32,722 nt of DNA, taken from the NCBI GenBank assembly GCA_009778485.1, contig WRJQ01000015.1, forward strand, positions 1-32,722, written 5' to 3'. The DNA is from Oscillospiraceae bacterium (GTDB lineage: Bacteria > Bacillota > Clostridia > Oscillospirales > Oscillospiraceae). Within the stretch, counting starts at the first letter, position 1. Every line of letters starts with the position of its first letter. The position numbers were made by a program, and so were the translations under genes. The notes beneath the pieces were generated by a model, which made no database searches, was not told where the DNA came from, and was given only the letters and a program-made list of their open reading frames with translations. Below are positions 1-9,032 of this stretch, in pieces.

Positions 1-1
1 G

Positions 2-430
2 GCTCCCGATTTTGAGCAAAAGCGGCGTATGCTCGATGCAATCCTGGAACGGAAAACAGAAAACGGAGGTATCATATCCATGAGAGATACATCAAAAAAG
101 GTGTTGCCAAATCATGCAGTTAGTGCGGACGGCGACAGCATCGTTACGGAGATATCCATATCCCCGATATCGATTTGCGTATACGCAGAGGGGCCATTGA
201 GCAGTCCGTTGGAAGCGTTGCTTGTCAGTGGTGATGTCACTGTGATGTTCAGGGACGGTAGCTCGTTGGTTTATAGTGCTATGGACACAAACTCGCTTTT
301 CGGTCGTTCAATCGACAGCGCGGACGCCCCTGTCTATAGGTACAGGATGTTCAACCGCTTCAGCAGCGTCATCGACCCGGAAGACGTCGTAAGCGTCACG
401 CTCTGTGGTGTGACGATCCCAATCGGATAA
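2..430 (+). CDS. C-terminal part of a DUF4179-like / anti-sigma-type protein (5' end outside window)
   Basis: The open frame runs to the left window edge (APDFEQKRRMLDAILERK...). The C-terminus, ISPISICVYAEGP...VTVMFRDGSS...FSSVIDPEDVVSVTLCGVTIPIG, resembles DUF4179 C-termini. Confidence 0.5.
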   Translation, partial: APDFEQKRRMLDAILERKTENGGIISMRDTSKKVLPNHAVSADGDSIVTEISISPISICVYAEGPLSSPLEALLVSGDVTVMFRDGSSLVYSAMDTNSLFGRSIDSADAPVYRYRMFNRFSSVIDPEDVVSVTLCGVTIPIG

Positions 431-474
431 ATAGTTTTGGACAACATTCTCAGGTCAAAAACTGCGGTGTAGTC

Positions 475-508
475 AGGAACAGGCGGTGAGTGCTCACCGC
501 CTGTTCCT
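475..508. terminator. Strong hairpin, possible terminator of the first CDS
   Basis: AGGAACAGGCGGTGAG (475-490), TG, CTCACCGCCTGTTCCT (493-508): perfect 16-bp stem about 45 nt after the stop. No clear U-tract follows. Confidence 0.55.
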
Positions 509-539
509 GCGCGTTTGAAACAACCTGCGCGTTTGAAAC
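506..539. repeat. Short tandem direct repeat, 2 copies of CCTGCGCGTTTGAAAC, 18-bp period
   Basis: Copies at 506-521 and 524-539 are identical. Confidence 0.8.
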
Positions 540-724
540 GGTTCGTACCTTACGAAAACCTATGAGACTTACCTCTTGCGTTCATGCTCCTCCTGTGTTA
601 TCATCGCCATATCAGCATAGTTCCTTTCTTTTGTTGGCAGTTTTGTTTGTAGCAGAATGAGTATTACCACAAAGCTACGGAACTTTGCTGACTTTTTGAA
701 CATTTTGGGGGCGGGAGAGAGCTT

Positions 725-1129
725 TTGTTTACAGATATTAAGTCGCGCGTAACAGAGCCCGAAGTTGGCGTAATCATCTCCTATGCGGCGTTGGACGGCT
801 CGCCGGAGGGTATCGCCAGAGAAGCCGAGAAATACCTGTCATCTGATGAGCTGTACTTCTACGGTTGGGTAGAAAGCGGCAGAGTAACCGGTATTTGCGG
901 ATTTGAGGTACATAGCGATAAAGTTGAGATTCATCTTATATCCGTCGCCGAGGATAAACAGAAGCAAGGCATAGGCGGCGCGATGGTGACTGCCCTGCAA
1001 AAAATGTACGGCTTGCCGCTCGAAGCCGAAACGGTCGAAGAAGCGGTAGGGTTCTACCGAAAGCGTGGCTTTATCACGACGGCGTTTCATCACCCGGAAT
1101 GGGGCGAAAAGTTCACTTGTGTATTATAG
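725..1129 (+). CDS. GNAT family N-acetyltransferase (TTG start)
   Basis: VEIHLISVAEDKQKQGIGGAMVTALQKMYGLPLEAETVEEAVGFYRKRGF matches the GNAT acetyl-CoA loop and the 'FYRKRGF' motif. GGGAGAGAG sits upstream of TTG. Confidence 0.8.
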   Translation: MFTDIKSRVTEPEVGVIISYAALDGSPEGIAREAEKYLSSDELYFYGWVESGRVTGICGFEVHSDKVEIHLISVAEDKQKQGIGGAMVTALQKMYGLPLEAETVEEAVGFYRKRGFITTAFHHPEWGEKFTCVL

Positions 1130-1231
1130 CTCGTCATTCCGTGCAAATATCGAAATCTTTTACTTGCCATTTCGTGTTTCGCACATTATACTTCGATTAT
1201 CAGAGCGTACCAAAACACAGGAGACGAACTT

Positions 1232-2578
1232 ATGACCACGCTAAAAAGAAAAATATACGATGACTTGCTGGCATGGAAAAAAAGAAGCGCCGGCGCCACT
1301 GCGTTGATGATTGACGGAGCAAGGCGTGTCGGAAAAAGCTTTCTTTGCGACCTGTTCGCGAAAAATGAGTATAAAAGCCATATTATTATTGATTTCGGTA
1401 ACGCACCGAAGGATATTTTGGATGTGTTTGAAAACGACAGTTCCAACCTTGATTTGTTTTTTGCGAAGCTGTCTGCATATTATTCCAAAACTCTGTATAA
1501 GAGAGAATCCGCCATCATATTTGATGAGGTGCAGCAGTTCCCGCGGGCGAGGCAGCTCATCAAGTACCTTGTCGCAGACGGCAGATATGATTATATCGAA
1601 ACAGGATCATTGATACGGCTTAAGAAGAACGTTCAGGATATTATCATCCCTTCTGAGGAAGAGCATATCGAAATATTCCCGCTTGACTTCGAGGAGTTTT
1701 TGTGGGCTTTGGACGACGTTTCAACCGTTTCGCTGATTAAACAGTGCTTTGACGCGAGAATACCGCTCGGACAAGCTCTCCACAGAAAAATCATGAACGA
1801 TTTCCGGCAGTACATTCTTGTGGGCGGAATGCCGCAGGCAGTACTTGAATACGTGAAGACAAAGGATTTCGAAGCGGTTGATACCGTCAAGCGTCGGATT
1901 TTGAAGCTGTACCGCGACGATGTTTCTAAGTTCGCCGAAGGCTATGAAGACAAGGTTTTCGCTATATTTGACGGGATTCCCGGTCAGCTTTCCAAAAAAG
2001 AGAAAAAATATACACTTGCTTCGATATCGAAACAAGCGCGTTTCAGAAGCTACGAGGATTCCTTTATCTGGCTTGGTGAAGCGATGATCGTCAATAATTG
2101 CTACAACGCGACCGACCCCAATATCGGTCTTGCTCTCAGCGCAGACCACGCGACGCAAAAATGCTATATGGCCGACACCGGGCTTTTGATAACTCATACC
2201 TTTATGGACAGCCCATATATCGAAAACGAGCTGTACAAAGCGATTCTTTTTGACAAGCTAAGTATCAACGAAGGCATGATTATGGAGAATATCGTCGCTC
2301 AAATGCTGCGGAAAAACGGCCATAAGCCTTATTTCTACTCTCGAAGCGATAGTGAAAGCCGCGAAAACCGCCTGGAGATAGATTTCCTTATCACCGAAAA
2401 GAAAAAGATCGCGGTTATAGAAGTTAAGTCCGGCAACTATAAATCGCATTCTTCTTTGGATAAGTTCAAAAAGAGATTCGGGAATAAGCTCTCAAATTCA
2501 TATATCCTCTACACCAAGGATGTTATGGTCAAAGACGATATTGTCCATTTGCCGATTTTCATGGCGATGTTTTTGTAA
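1232..2578 (+). CDS. AAA+ ATPase, AAA_14 / DUF4143 family
   Basis: Walker A-like GARRVGKS; Walker B-like AIIFDEVQQFPRARQ; ETGS; C-terminal nuclease-like ENRLEIDFLITEKKKIAVIEVKSG typical of DUF4143 proteins. Confidence 0.85.
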   Translation: MTTLKRKIYDDLLAWKKRSAGATALMIDGARRVGKSFLCDLFAKNEYKSHIIIDFGNAPKDILDVFENDSSNLDLFFAKLSAYYSKTLYKRESAIIFDEVQQFPRARQLIKYLVADGRYDYIETGSLIRLKKNVQDIIIPSEEEHIEIFPLDFEEFLWALDDVSTVSLIKQCFDARIPLGQALHRKIMNDFRQYILVGGMPQAVLEYVKTKDFEAVDTVKRRILKLYRDDVSKFAEGYEDKVFAIFDGIPGQLSKKEKKYTLASISKQARFRSYEDSFIWLGEAMIVNNCYNATDPNIGLALSADHATQKCYMADTGLLITHTFMDSPYIENELYKAILFDKLSINEGMIMENIVAQMLRKNGHKPYFYSRSDSESRENRLEIDFLITEKKKIAVIEVKSGNYKSHSSLDKFKKRFGNKLSNSYILYTKDVMVKDDIVHLPIFMAMFL

Positions 2579-2627
2579 AATGGTACGGGGGTATAGTTTC
2601 TCACAGAAAGAAAGGACTGATAGTCCC

Positions 2628-3641
2628 ATGAAGAATCTACTTGACTCGATAATCAATGCGCTTGACTCAGGGCAGCCGGTCGCGCTGGTCGGCGTCATCG
2701 CGAGCAGCGGCTCGACGCCTCGGGGCGCCGGCGCGCTGATGGCGGTGTTCGCTGATGGCCGGACTGCAGGCACAATAGGAGGCGGAGCTGTCGAGTACGA
2801 AGCTGCCGGGCAGGCAATGAAGCTCTTTGACACGAAAGAATCCCGAATCGCCTCATATTCACTCAGCAGGAATGATGTTGCCGACTTAGGGATGATCTGC
2901 GGCGGAGATGTAACAGTATTCTATGAGTATCTTGACTTTGAAGACAGTCGCTGCCGTGATTTATACAGTTACGCGCGCTCCGCGCTGGACAGAAACGATA
3001 ATGCCTGGCTTGTGCGGCGTTTCGAAGGCGGAATGCCGGTCGAAACCGCTGTATACGACAGCGGGGGCCTTAGATTCGCATCCGCGACGACAGAAGAAGA
3101 CGTAAAGCAGTTTTTTGGCAGCGCTCCGATACTGACAGGTGGCGAGGTTCAGTATTATGTCGAGCCGCTCGTGCGCGCCGGGAGAGTCTTCGTGTTCGGC
3201 GGCGGGCACGTGGCGCAGGAACTCGTCCCGGCTCTGGCGCGGGTCGGCTTCTCTGTAGTCGTCTATGAGGACAGGGAAGAGTTTGCGAAAAAGGAACTCT
3301 TCCCTGATGCCGCTGATGTAATTTTGCATGACTTCGGTAAAATCTATGAGAAAGTCGCCTTAAGCAGCGCAGACTACGTCGTGATAATGACTCGCGGCCA
3401 CCAAAAAGACTTCGAAGTGCTGGATCAAACGCTCAGGACTCCGGCGCGTTATGTCGGTTGCATCGGCAGCAGCAAGAAGCTTGCAGCGACGAAGCAGCGC
3501 CTCGCGGATGCGAGCGTCCCGGAGTCTGCGTTTGAGAACCTGTACTGCCCGATTGGACTGCAAATCAAAGCGGAGACTCCCGCAGAGATAGCCGTGAGCG
3601 TGGCGGCGGAAATGATCCTGTTCAGAGCCGAGCATAATTAA
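2628..3641 (+). CDS. XdhC/CoxI family molybdenum-hydroxylase maturation protein
   Basis: N-terminal GVIASSGSTPRGAGALMAVFADGRTAGTIGGGAVE and Rossmann GRVFVFGGGHVAQELVPALARVGFSVVVYEDR; YVGCIGSSKK; C-terminal CPIGLQIKAETPAEIAVSVAAEMI. Confidence 0.88.
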   Translation: MKNLLDSIINALDSGQPVALVGVIASSGSTPRGAGALMAVFADGRTAGTIGGGAVEYEAAGQAMKLFDTKESRIASYSLSRNDVADLGMICGGDVTVFYEYLDFEDSRCRDLYSYARSALDRNDNAWLVRRFEGGMPVETAVYDSGGLRFASATTEEDVKQFFGSAPILTGGEVQYYVEPLVRAGRVFVFGGGHVAQELVPALARVGFSVVVYEDREEFAKKELFPDAADVILHDFGKIYEKVALSSADYVVIMTRGHQKDFEVLDQTLRTPARYVGCIGSSKKLAATKQRLADASVPESAFENLYCPIGLQIKAETPAEIAVSVAAEMILFRAEHN

Positions 3642-6061
3642 GGCTGGCTGCCCCAGAAACCGCCCAAAGCTTCAGCAAGCTCGCGTGTGTCCCTTACAAC
3701 GCGGCTGTCGTTCCAATGCGGAGGGAAAAGAGTACGGTAGCTCCTCGACGAAAAACGTTCGTCGATCAACAGCACCACTCCCCTGTCGCTCTCGCTTCGG
3801 ATTACCCTTCCCGCAGCTTGCAGCACTTTGTTCATGCCCGGGTAGCGGTAAGCAAAGTCGTAGCCGCGCCCCGGCCCGCCGTACTGATCTCTGACGACGT
3901 CCAGCTCCCGGTTGACCTGCGGCAACCCGACGCCGGTGATTATCGCGCCGATCAACTTGTCGCCGGCAAGATCCACCCCCTCTGAGAACACGCCCCCGAG
4001 CACGCAGAACGCAACAAATGCTTCGCTTTCTGCGCAGCCGTCATCCTCAAACAGCGCAAGGAACTCGCTGCGCTCCCCTTCCGTCATGCCCGGCGACTGC
4101 CGGGCTGTGCTGACTTTGGGGTACTTCTCGCAAAAAACCGCGTAGACATTGCTCAGGTAGCTGTATGACGGGAAGTACGCAATGTACTTCCCTGCCTTTC
4201 CCGATGCGGCGACGTGTATGAGATCAGCGATATTCTCATAGCTGCCGTCGCGGTCTTTGTACTTCGTGCTGATATTATCAGCCACCAGCACAAGAAGGTT
4301 TTCCGTCGGGAACGGAGACGGCAGCGTCAGGTAGTTGCTATCACCATCGCCCCCGAGCACATCAATAAAGTACCTGCCCGGTGTGAGCGTCGCCGAAAAC
4401 AGCACTCCGGAGCGCCCGAGCGCAAAGCGCCCGCTTAGCAAGCCGGCAGGGTCTGCGCAAAAGAGCTTGACTGTAAACTCCCCGCCATAGCCGCTCTCCA
4501 TCATCGTACTGTAGTTTTCATCATACAGCTCCGCGACCGCCAGATACGAAAGCACGTCGAAGTACGTTTCGAGCGCAGCCTGATCCGGCTCCGGATTCTT
4601 GCTGAGCCATTCCGAGAACTGGTAGGAAAAAAGTTCCAGCAGTTCTTTGAGCTCCCCCGGGGCGTCCTTGCGGACGGCAAATGCGGCGTCTCCGCACTCG
4701 CGCTTCATATCCAGCAATAGTTTGTTGATATTTACCAGGGTCTCGCGCAGCCCTTCGTACTCACCTTTTTTGCCCCGCCGCCCGGCCTCAGCCTCCTGTC
4801 CGCCCGGTGCTTCAGCGGCGGTTTTTTTGCGTTTGCGCCCGGTTCCCGCCTTCAGCCCGAGCGTTTTCTTCAGCGCCAGAAGATTGCGCTTGCTTATGCC
4901 TGCGGAATACATTTCGCGCGCCCTGTCTGCAAGGTTATGCGCCTCGTCTACAAGAAACACATAATCCCCGCCTTCGGAAAAAAAGCGTTTTAGCGAGACC
5001 TGCGGGTCAAAAAGGTAGTTATAGTCGCATATAACTACGTCGCACCAGAGCGTCAGGTCAAGAGCCAGTTCGAACGGGCATACCCTGTGGCGCTGTGCAT
5101 ACTCCGCAATATTCTCCGCATCGATGCTGTCCAGGTTCTCCAGGACGTCCATGACAGCGCCATTTACCCTGTCGAAGTGCCCGTTTGCGTACTCGCAGTA
5201 TTCCGGTTTGCACGCGCGCTCTTCAAGGAAACAAACCTTATCCTTGGCGGTAATGACAACCGACTTGACGCGCAGGCCGCGTTCCCTCATTTGATCGAGC
5301 GCTGCCTGTGCGGCTTGCCTTGTAACGGTCTTGGCCGTCAGATAGAAAATCTTCTCGCCATAACCTTCGCCCATTGCCTTAATCGCGGGGAACAGCGTGG
5401 ATATCGTCTTTCCGATGCCCGTTGGAGCCATCGCGAACAGCCGCCCCTCGTTGACGATTGTCCTGTACACAGCTACGGCGAGCTTTCGCTGGCCTTCACG
5501 GTACTCGTCAAACGGGAAGGCCAGCTCCTTCATCGTCTTTGACGAGGCCTCCTTCCAGGAGGTGGAGTAGTGCATCCAAACAGCGTATTTTTCAAGCAGT
5601 TCAGTAAAGAACGCGCACAGCTCGCTTGCTCCGTATTCGCGCGTGAATCGCTTTATCGCGCCTTCGTTCATCTCATAATACGTCAGGCGGACGCTTATTC
5701 TCTCCAGGCTGTTTTGCGCACAGTATATGTAGCCGTATACCTTTGCCTGCGCCCAATGGGTCGGCGAGTAGCCTTCCGTGATGAGTTCAAGCGGCGTCAG
5801 CGTCGACTTTATCTCGTCGAGCACGACGCCTTCGGCGCTGATAATGATTCCATCTGCCCGCCCTCCGACAGTAAAGCTTATGCCCGAGACTGTCTCAGTA
5901 TGCGACAGGCGAACCTCCGCCTGATAGCCTTCTTCCTTCTGCAGTTTTCTGTGCACGCGCGCGCCTTCTTCAAGTCTGTTGCGCCCGGTGAAGCGGCTGT
6001 CTATACTGCCGGAGCGGGCGACGAACTCTACCAGGTCCCTGACAGAAATATGCTTTTCCAT
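3638..6061 (-). CDS. ATP-dependent helicase of the DinG/Rad3(XPD) superfamily with N-terminal PD-(D/E)XK-like region
   Basis: Walker A MAPTGIGKTIS; DEAH box VDEAHNLADRAREM; cysteines C(FLEERA)C(KPEY)C...C consistent with an XPD-type Fe-S cluster; VLQAAGRVIRSESDRGVVLLIDER motif VI; N-terminal GRADGIIISAEGVVLDEIKST. Confidence 0.88.
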   Translation of the reverse strand: MEKHISVRDLVEFVARSGSIDSRFTGRNRLEEGARVHRKLQKEEGYQAEVRLSHTETVSGISFTVGGRADGIIISAEGVVLDEIKSTLTPLELITEGYSPTHWAQAKVYGYIYCAQNSLERISVRLTYYEMNEGAIKRFTREYGASELCAFFTELLEKYAVWMHYSTSWKEASSKTMKELAFPFDEYREGQRKLAVAVYRTIVNEGRLFAMAPTGIGKTISTLFPAIKAMGEGYGEKIFYLTAKTVTRQAAQAALDQMRERGLRVKSVVITAKDKVCFLEERACKPEYCEYANGHFDRVNGAVMDVLENLDSIDAENIAEYAQRHRVCPFELALDLTLWCDVVICDYNYLFDPQVSLKRFFSEGGDYVFLVDEAHNLADRAREMYSAGISKRNLLALKKTLGLKAGTGRKRKKTAAEAPGGQEAEAGRRGKKGEYEGLRETLVNINKLLLDMKRECGDAAFAVRKDAPGELKELLELFSYQFSEWLSKNPEPDQAALETYFDVLSYLAVAELYDENYSTMMESGYGGEFTVKLFCADPAGLLSGRFALGRSGVLFSATLTPGRYFIDVLGGDGDSNYLTLPSPFPTENLLVLVADNISTKYKDRDGSYENIADLIHVAASGKAGKYIAYFPSYSYLSNVYAVFCEKYPKVSTARQSPGMTEGERSEFLALFEDDGCAESEAFVAFCVLGGVFSEGVDLAGDKLIGAIITGVGLPQVNRELDVVRDQYGGPGRGYDFAYRYPGMNKVLQAAGRVIRSESDRGVVLLIDERFSSRSYRTLFPPHWNDSRVVRDTRELAEALGGFWGSQP

Positions 6062-6083
6062 GAAGTTATCTCTTTTTCTACAG

Positions 6084-6317
6084 TTAACTGACTTGAGCTA
6101 CTCCTTCACTTGCAGGAGTTCCAGCAGTGGGCGGCGCGATTTCCACGGAGCCTGCGCCGTAGTAATGCGCGGCGGTTCTTTCCATCTCGCGCCGCGTTAT
6201 GGAGAACTCCGCCGCTTGCGACAGCAGCGCAAAGGCAACAACGCCGGTCAGAACTACTGTCAACGCAGTCCTGATCGGCGAACGGAAGAGGCTATTGATA
6301 GAATGGCGCACCTTCAT
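6084..6317 (-). pseudogene. N-terminal remnant of an FtsX-like ABC transporter permease
   Basis: MKVRHSINSLFRSPIRTALTVVLTGVVAFALLSQAAEFSITRREMERTAAHYYGAGSVE resembles the first TM helix of FtsX/MacB permeases but stops after about 77 aa. Good RBS (GGAGGGTGCCATG). Confidence 0.55.
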
Positions 6318-6635
6318 GGCACCCTCCAATGGGAACGGTCAGCAACCGGTTCAGTGCTGACGCTCCCTGACGCAAGCACTTCAGCAGCACTGGAAGATCT
6401 TTCATAAGTACGTGAGGCACACCCAGCAGAGTATATCACGATGAACGATTCGTTGCAAGCGTTTTTGTGCTGATGCAGGGCGGGTGGGAAGCAGAGAGCA
6501 GGTCGCAGGAGTCAAGTCTGTGGGGCGTGGCGGTGCCGGGTGCGCTCAGCTATGCAGGTGGACGTCTGAACAGTAACAATTGACACATAATCCAACAAAA
6601 AATCCAAAACAAGACTGGTAATTCCCACCGGCATT

Positions 6636-6690
6636 TGCTATAATACACAAAGAAAGCTTCCTCGGGACACTATCATATTAATTTAGGAGG
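6636..6690 (+). promoter_or_regulatory. Extended -10 promoter (TGcTATAAT) and RBS (AGGAGG) for the flavoprotein gene
   Basis: TG at 6636-6637, TATAAT at 6639-6644, AGGAGG at 6685-6690, ATG at 6698. Confidence 0.6.
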
Positions 6691-6697
6691 TCGAGTA

Positions 6698-8644
6698 ATG
6701 GCAACATGGCATGAATACCTGAGAGACGAAGGACGCCCCCCCGCATGGCCGTACCAGATACAGTTCGGCCAGGAACAGCTCATTGAAACCGACGTTCTTG
6801 TAATCGGCGGCGGAATATCAGGCTGCTGGGCCGCAATCGCCGCGGCGCGACAAGGCGTGCGGGTCGCTCTGGTTGAAAAAGGCGACGTAAAGCGCAGCGG
6901 CTCCGGAGGCCCCGGCTGCGACCACTGGTGCAACGCCCCCGCGAACCCCCTGTCAAGGGTTGACCCGGACGAATGGGCGGTACACATGGCCGACCGCACA
7001 TACTGCAACGGCATAGGGCTTCAAATCCAAAACCGCGAGGACTTCGACACGCTTCTTGAAATGGAGCAGATGGGCGGAAAGATCCGCGATACAGAAGACG
7101 AATTCCTCGGAGCGGAAGGCCGCGACGACGAGACAAAATTCATGATCTCGCCGCGCTACGGCACTATCCACAGCTACCTCCCGGATCCGCACATGGGCGA
7201 GCCCGGGTTCAACCCCCCGGAGAAGCGCAATAACGTAGTCATCCGGGTATGGGGCAACACATTCAAACCGGTGCTGAAGAAAGAATGCAAAAGGCTCGGC
7301 GTGCAGGTTTTCGACCGCGTCATGGGCACGAGCCTGCTCAACGAGAATGGCAAACAAGGCGCGCGCGTCATCGGAGCTACCGGCCTTAACGGCCGTACAG
7401 GCGAGTTCCTGATTTTCCGCGCCAAGGCAGTGATACTGGCAACAGCCGGCGCAGGCTCCATGTGGCTGATGAGCATGGAACACGGCGGCTACTCCAACAT
7501 GCACTCCCGCAACATCAACGGCGATGGCTCGGTCATGGCCTGGAAGGCAGGCGCGGAGCTGACCATGATGGAGAGCACAGGCGTCGTTGGCATCGCGACC
7601 GGGCTGAAGCACAAGTGGTATACAGGCGCGGGCGACGCGAGTTACGAGAACGTACCGCTGGTAGACGCGAAAGGCCGCAGGCTCCCCTACCCCATCCAGG
7701 GCTGGGAAGACGCGGGCGCAATGGTACCAGCCCCCGGGACTCAGGAGAAGGTCAGGGAGGCGATCATGCGCGGAGAGTACGAGCTTCCGTTCTATGGCGA
7801 CTGGCCTGCTATGGCGGAAGTCGAGCGGCGCGCCACCTGGAATCTGATGCTGACCGAAGAATCCACGACCAGGATTATGATCAAGACCATGAACGAAGCA
7901 GGTTTTGACATTAACAAAGACCTCCAGTTGTCGTATAAGTTCATTGAAGGCAACAGCCTGCCGCAATGGGGCAGCGGCGGCAGCGGCGGCCTCGTCGTGG
8001 ACTGGAACCTGAAGACGACTGTAGATGGGCTGTACGCCGTCGGCACGCAAATGTTCTGCCCCGAAGACCACAGCTATGCCGCAGCCACAGGGCGCTATGG
8101 CGGGCGCAAAGCTGCCGCTTCCGTCAAGGATGCCGGCGAGTTTGAGCTCAACCGCGACCAGATCGAAGCCGAGAAGAAAAGAATATTCGCGCCGACCGGA
8201 CGCGACCGCGGCATCGAATGGAAAGAACTGCATAACGGCCTCAGCCGCGCCATGCAGTACTTTGTCAGCGAATACAAAACTGAGACGCTGCTCAAGATGG
8301 GCCTTGAAGAAATCGAGCGGCTCGAAGCGGAGGCAGTACCTCAGCTCATCGCCCATGACCCCCACAAGCTGATGCGTTCGATCGAGGACCTGAGCATGAT
8401 GGAGTACGCCAAGGTCATAATCCACGCTTCGCTCGCGCGTAAGTCCAGCAACCCGCGGATGGGCTTCAACCGCATCGACTATCCGGAGTACAACCAAGAG
8501 GAATGGGAGAAGTTCCTGACAATCAAGCTGGTTGACGACAAAGTTGAGACCGGCTATCTGCCGCCGCGCTACTGGGGAGACATGAAGCAGCAGTACGAGG
8601 CGTACAACAAAGATTACACCGGCGTCTACGCGCCAGGTAACTGA
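6698..8644 (+). CDS. FAD-dependent oxidoreductase, fumarate reductase / adenylylsulfate reductase alpha (AprA-like) superfamily
   Basis: IETDVLVIGGGISGCWAAIAAARQGVRVALVEKG dinucleotide-binding motif; ATAGAGSMW; HSRNINGDGSVMAWKAGAEL; GLYAVGTQMF...AAATGRYGGRKAA near the C-terminus of the FAD domain. Confidence 0.85.
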   Translation: MATWHEYLRDEGRPPAWPYQIQFGQEQLIETDVLVIGGGISGCWAAIAAARQGVRVALVEKGDVKRSGSGGPGCDHWCNAPANPLSRVDPDEWAVHMADRTYCNGIGLQIQNREDFDTLLEMEQMGGKIRDTEDEFLGAEGRDDETKFMISPRYGTIHSYLPDPHMGEPGFNPPEKRNNVVIRVWGNTFKPVLKKECKRLGVQVFDRVMGTSLLNENGKQGARVIGATGLNGRTGEFLIFRAKAVILATAGAGSMWLMSMEHGGYSNMHSRNINGDGSVMAWKAGAELTMMESTGVVGIATGLKHKWYTGAGDASYENVPLVDAKGRRLPYPIQGWEDAGAMVPAPGTQEKVREAIMRGEYELPFYGDWPAMAEVERRATWNLMLTEESTTRIMIKTMNEAGFDINKDLQLSYKFIEGNSLPQWGSGGSGGLVVDWNLKTTVDGLYAVGTQMFCPEDHSYAAATGRYGGRKAAASVKDAGEFELNRDQIEAEKKRIFAPTGRDRGIEWKELHNGLSRAMQYFVSEYKTETLLKMGLEEIERLEAEAVPQLIAHDPHKLMRSIEDLSMMEYAKVIIHASLARKSSNPRMGFNRIDYPEYNQEEWEKFLTIKLVDDKVETGYLPPRYWGDMKQQYEAYNKDYTGVYAPGN

Positions 8645-8652
8645 ACGAGAGA

Positions 8653-8964
8653 ATGGAGGAGAAAATAGTGTCTGAGCAAAACGTATTTGCGCTTCCGAAC
8701 ATCCCGACTCCGAGTACGCCGGTGAGCTTCAACCCGGACAAATGCACCGGGTGCAACAACTGCGTGGAGACGTGCCCGATCGACGTTTTTATCCCGAACC
8801 CGAAGAAGGGTTCGCCGCCCATTATCCTGCACGCGGAAGAGTGCTGGTACTGCGGCTGCTGCGTCGACGACTGCCCGACTCCCGGCGCGTGCAACTTCAA
8901 CTGGCCTTTGCCTCTGAAGCCGCGTTGGAAAAACAAGGAGACCGGCGAGGTAAGGCAGGTATAG
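8653..8964 (+). CDS. 2x[4Fe-4S] ferredoxin-like partner subunit (AprB-like); start may be GTG at 8668
   Basis: CTGCNNCVETCP and CWYCGCCVDDCPTPGAC; immediately downstream of the flavoprotein; GGAGGA precedes the GTG. Confidence 0.85.
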   Translation: MEEKIVSEQNVFALPNIPTPSTPVSFNPDKCTGCNNCVETCPIDVFIPNPKKGSPPIILHAEECWYCGCCVDDCPTPGACNFNWPLPLKPRWKNKETGEVRQV

Positions 8965-8979
8965 CGCTCCGTAAGATAC

Positions 8980-9018
8980 AAAATAGGTTGGTGCCCATTT
9001 TGGGCACCAACCTATTTT
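8980..9018. terminator. Bidirectional Rho-independent terminator
   Basis: AAAATAGGTTGGTGCCC-ATTTT-GGGCACCAACCTATTTT: 17-bp perfect stem with A/T tails on both sides, between convergent genes. Confidence 0.92.
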
Positions 9019-9032
9019 AATTGTGCTTTTCG

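Noticed and set aside
1232-2578. AAA_14/DUF4143 ATPase beside the XPD-type helicase as a novel defence system
   Set aside because: Not on the same strand or operon (XdhC lies between) and DUF4143 ATPases are common isolated genes; no supporting partner.
6953-8497. 514-aa minus-strand ORF
   Set aside because: Fully antisense to the well-supported flavoprotein; composition rich in A/R/H/V with no recognisable motif, typical shadow ORF in GC-rich coding DNA.
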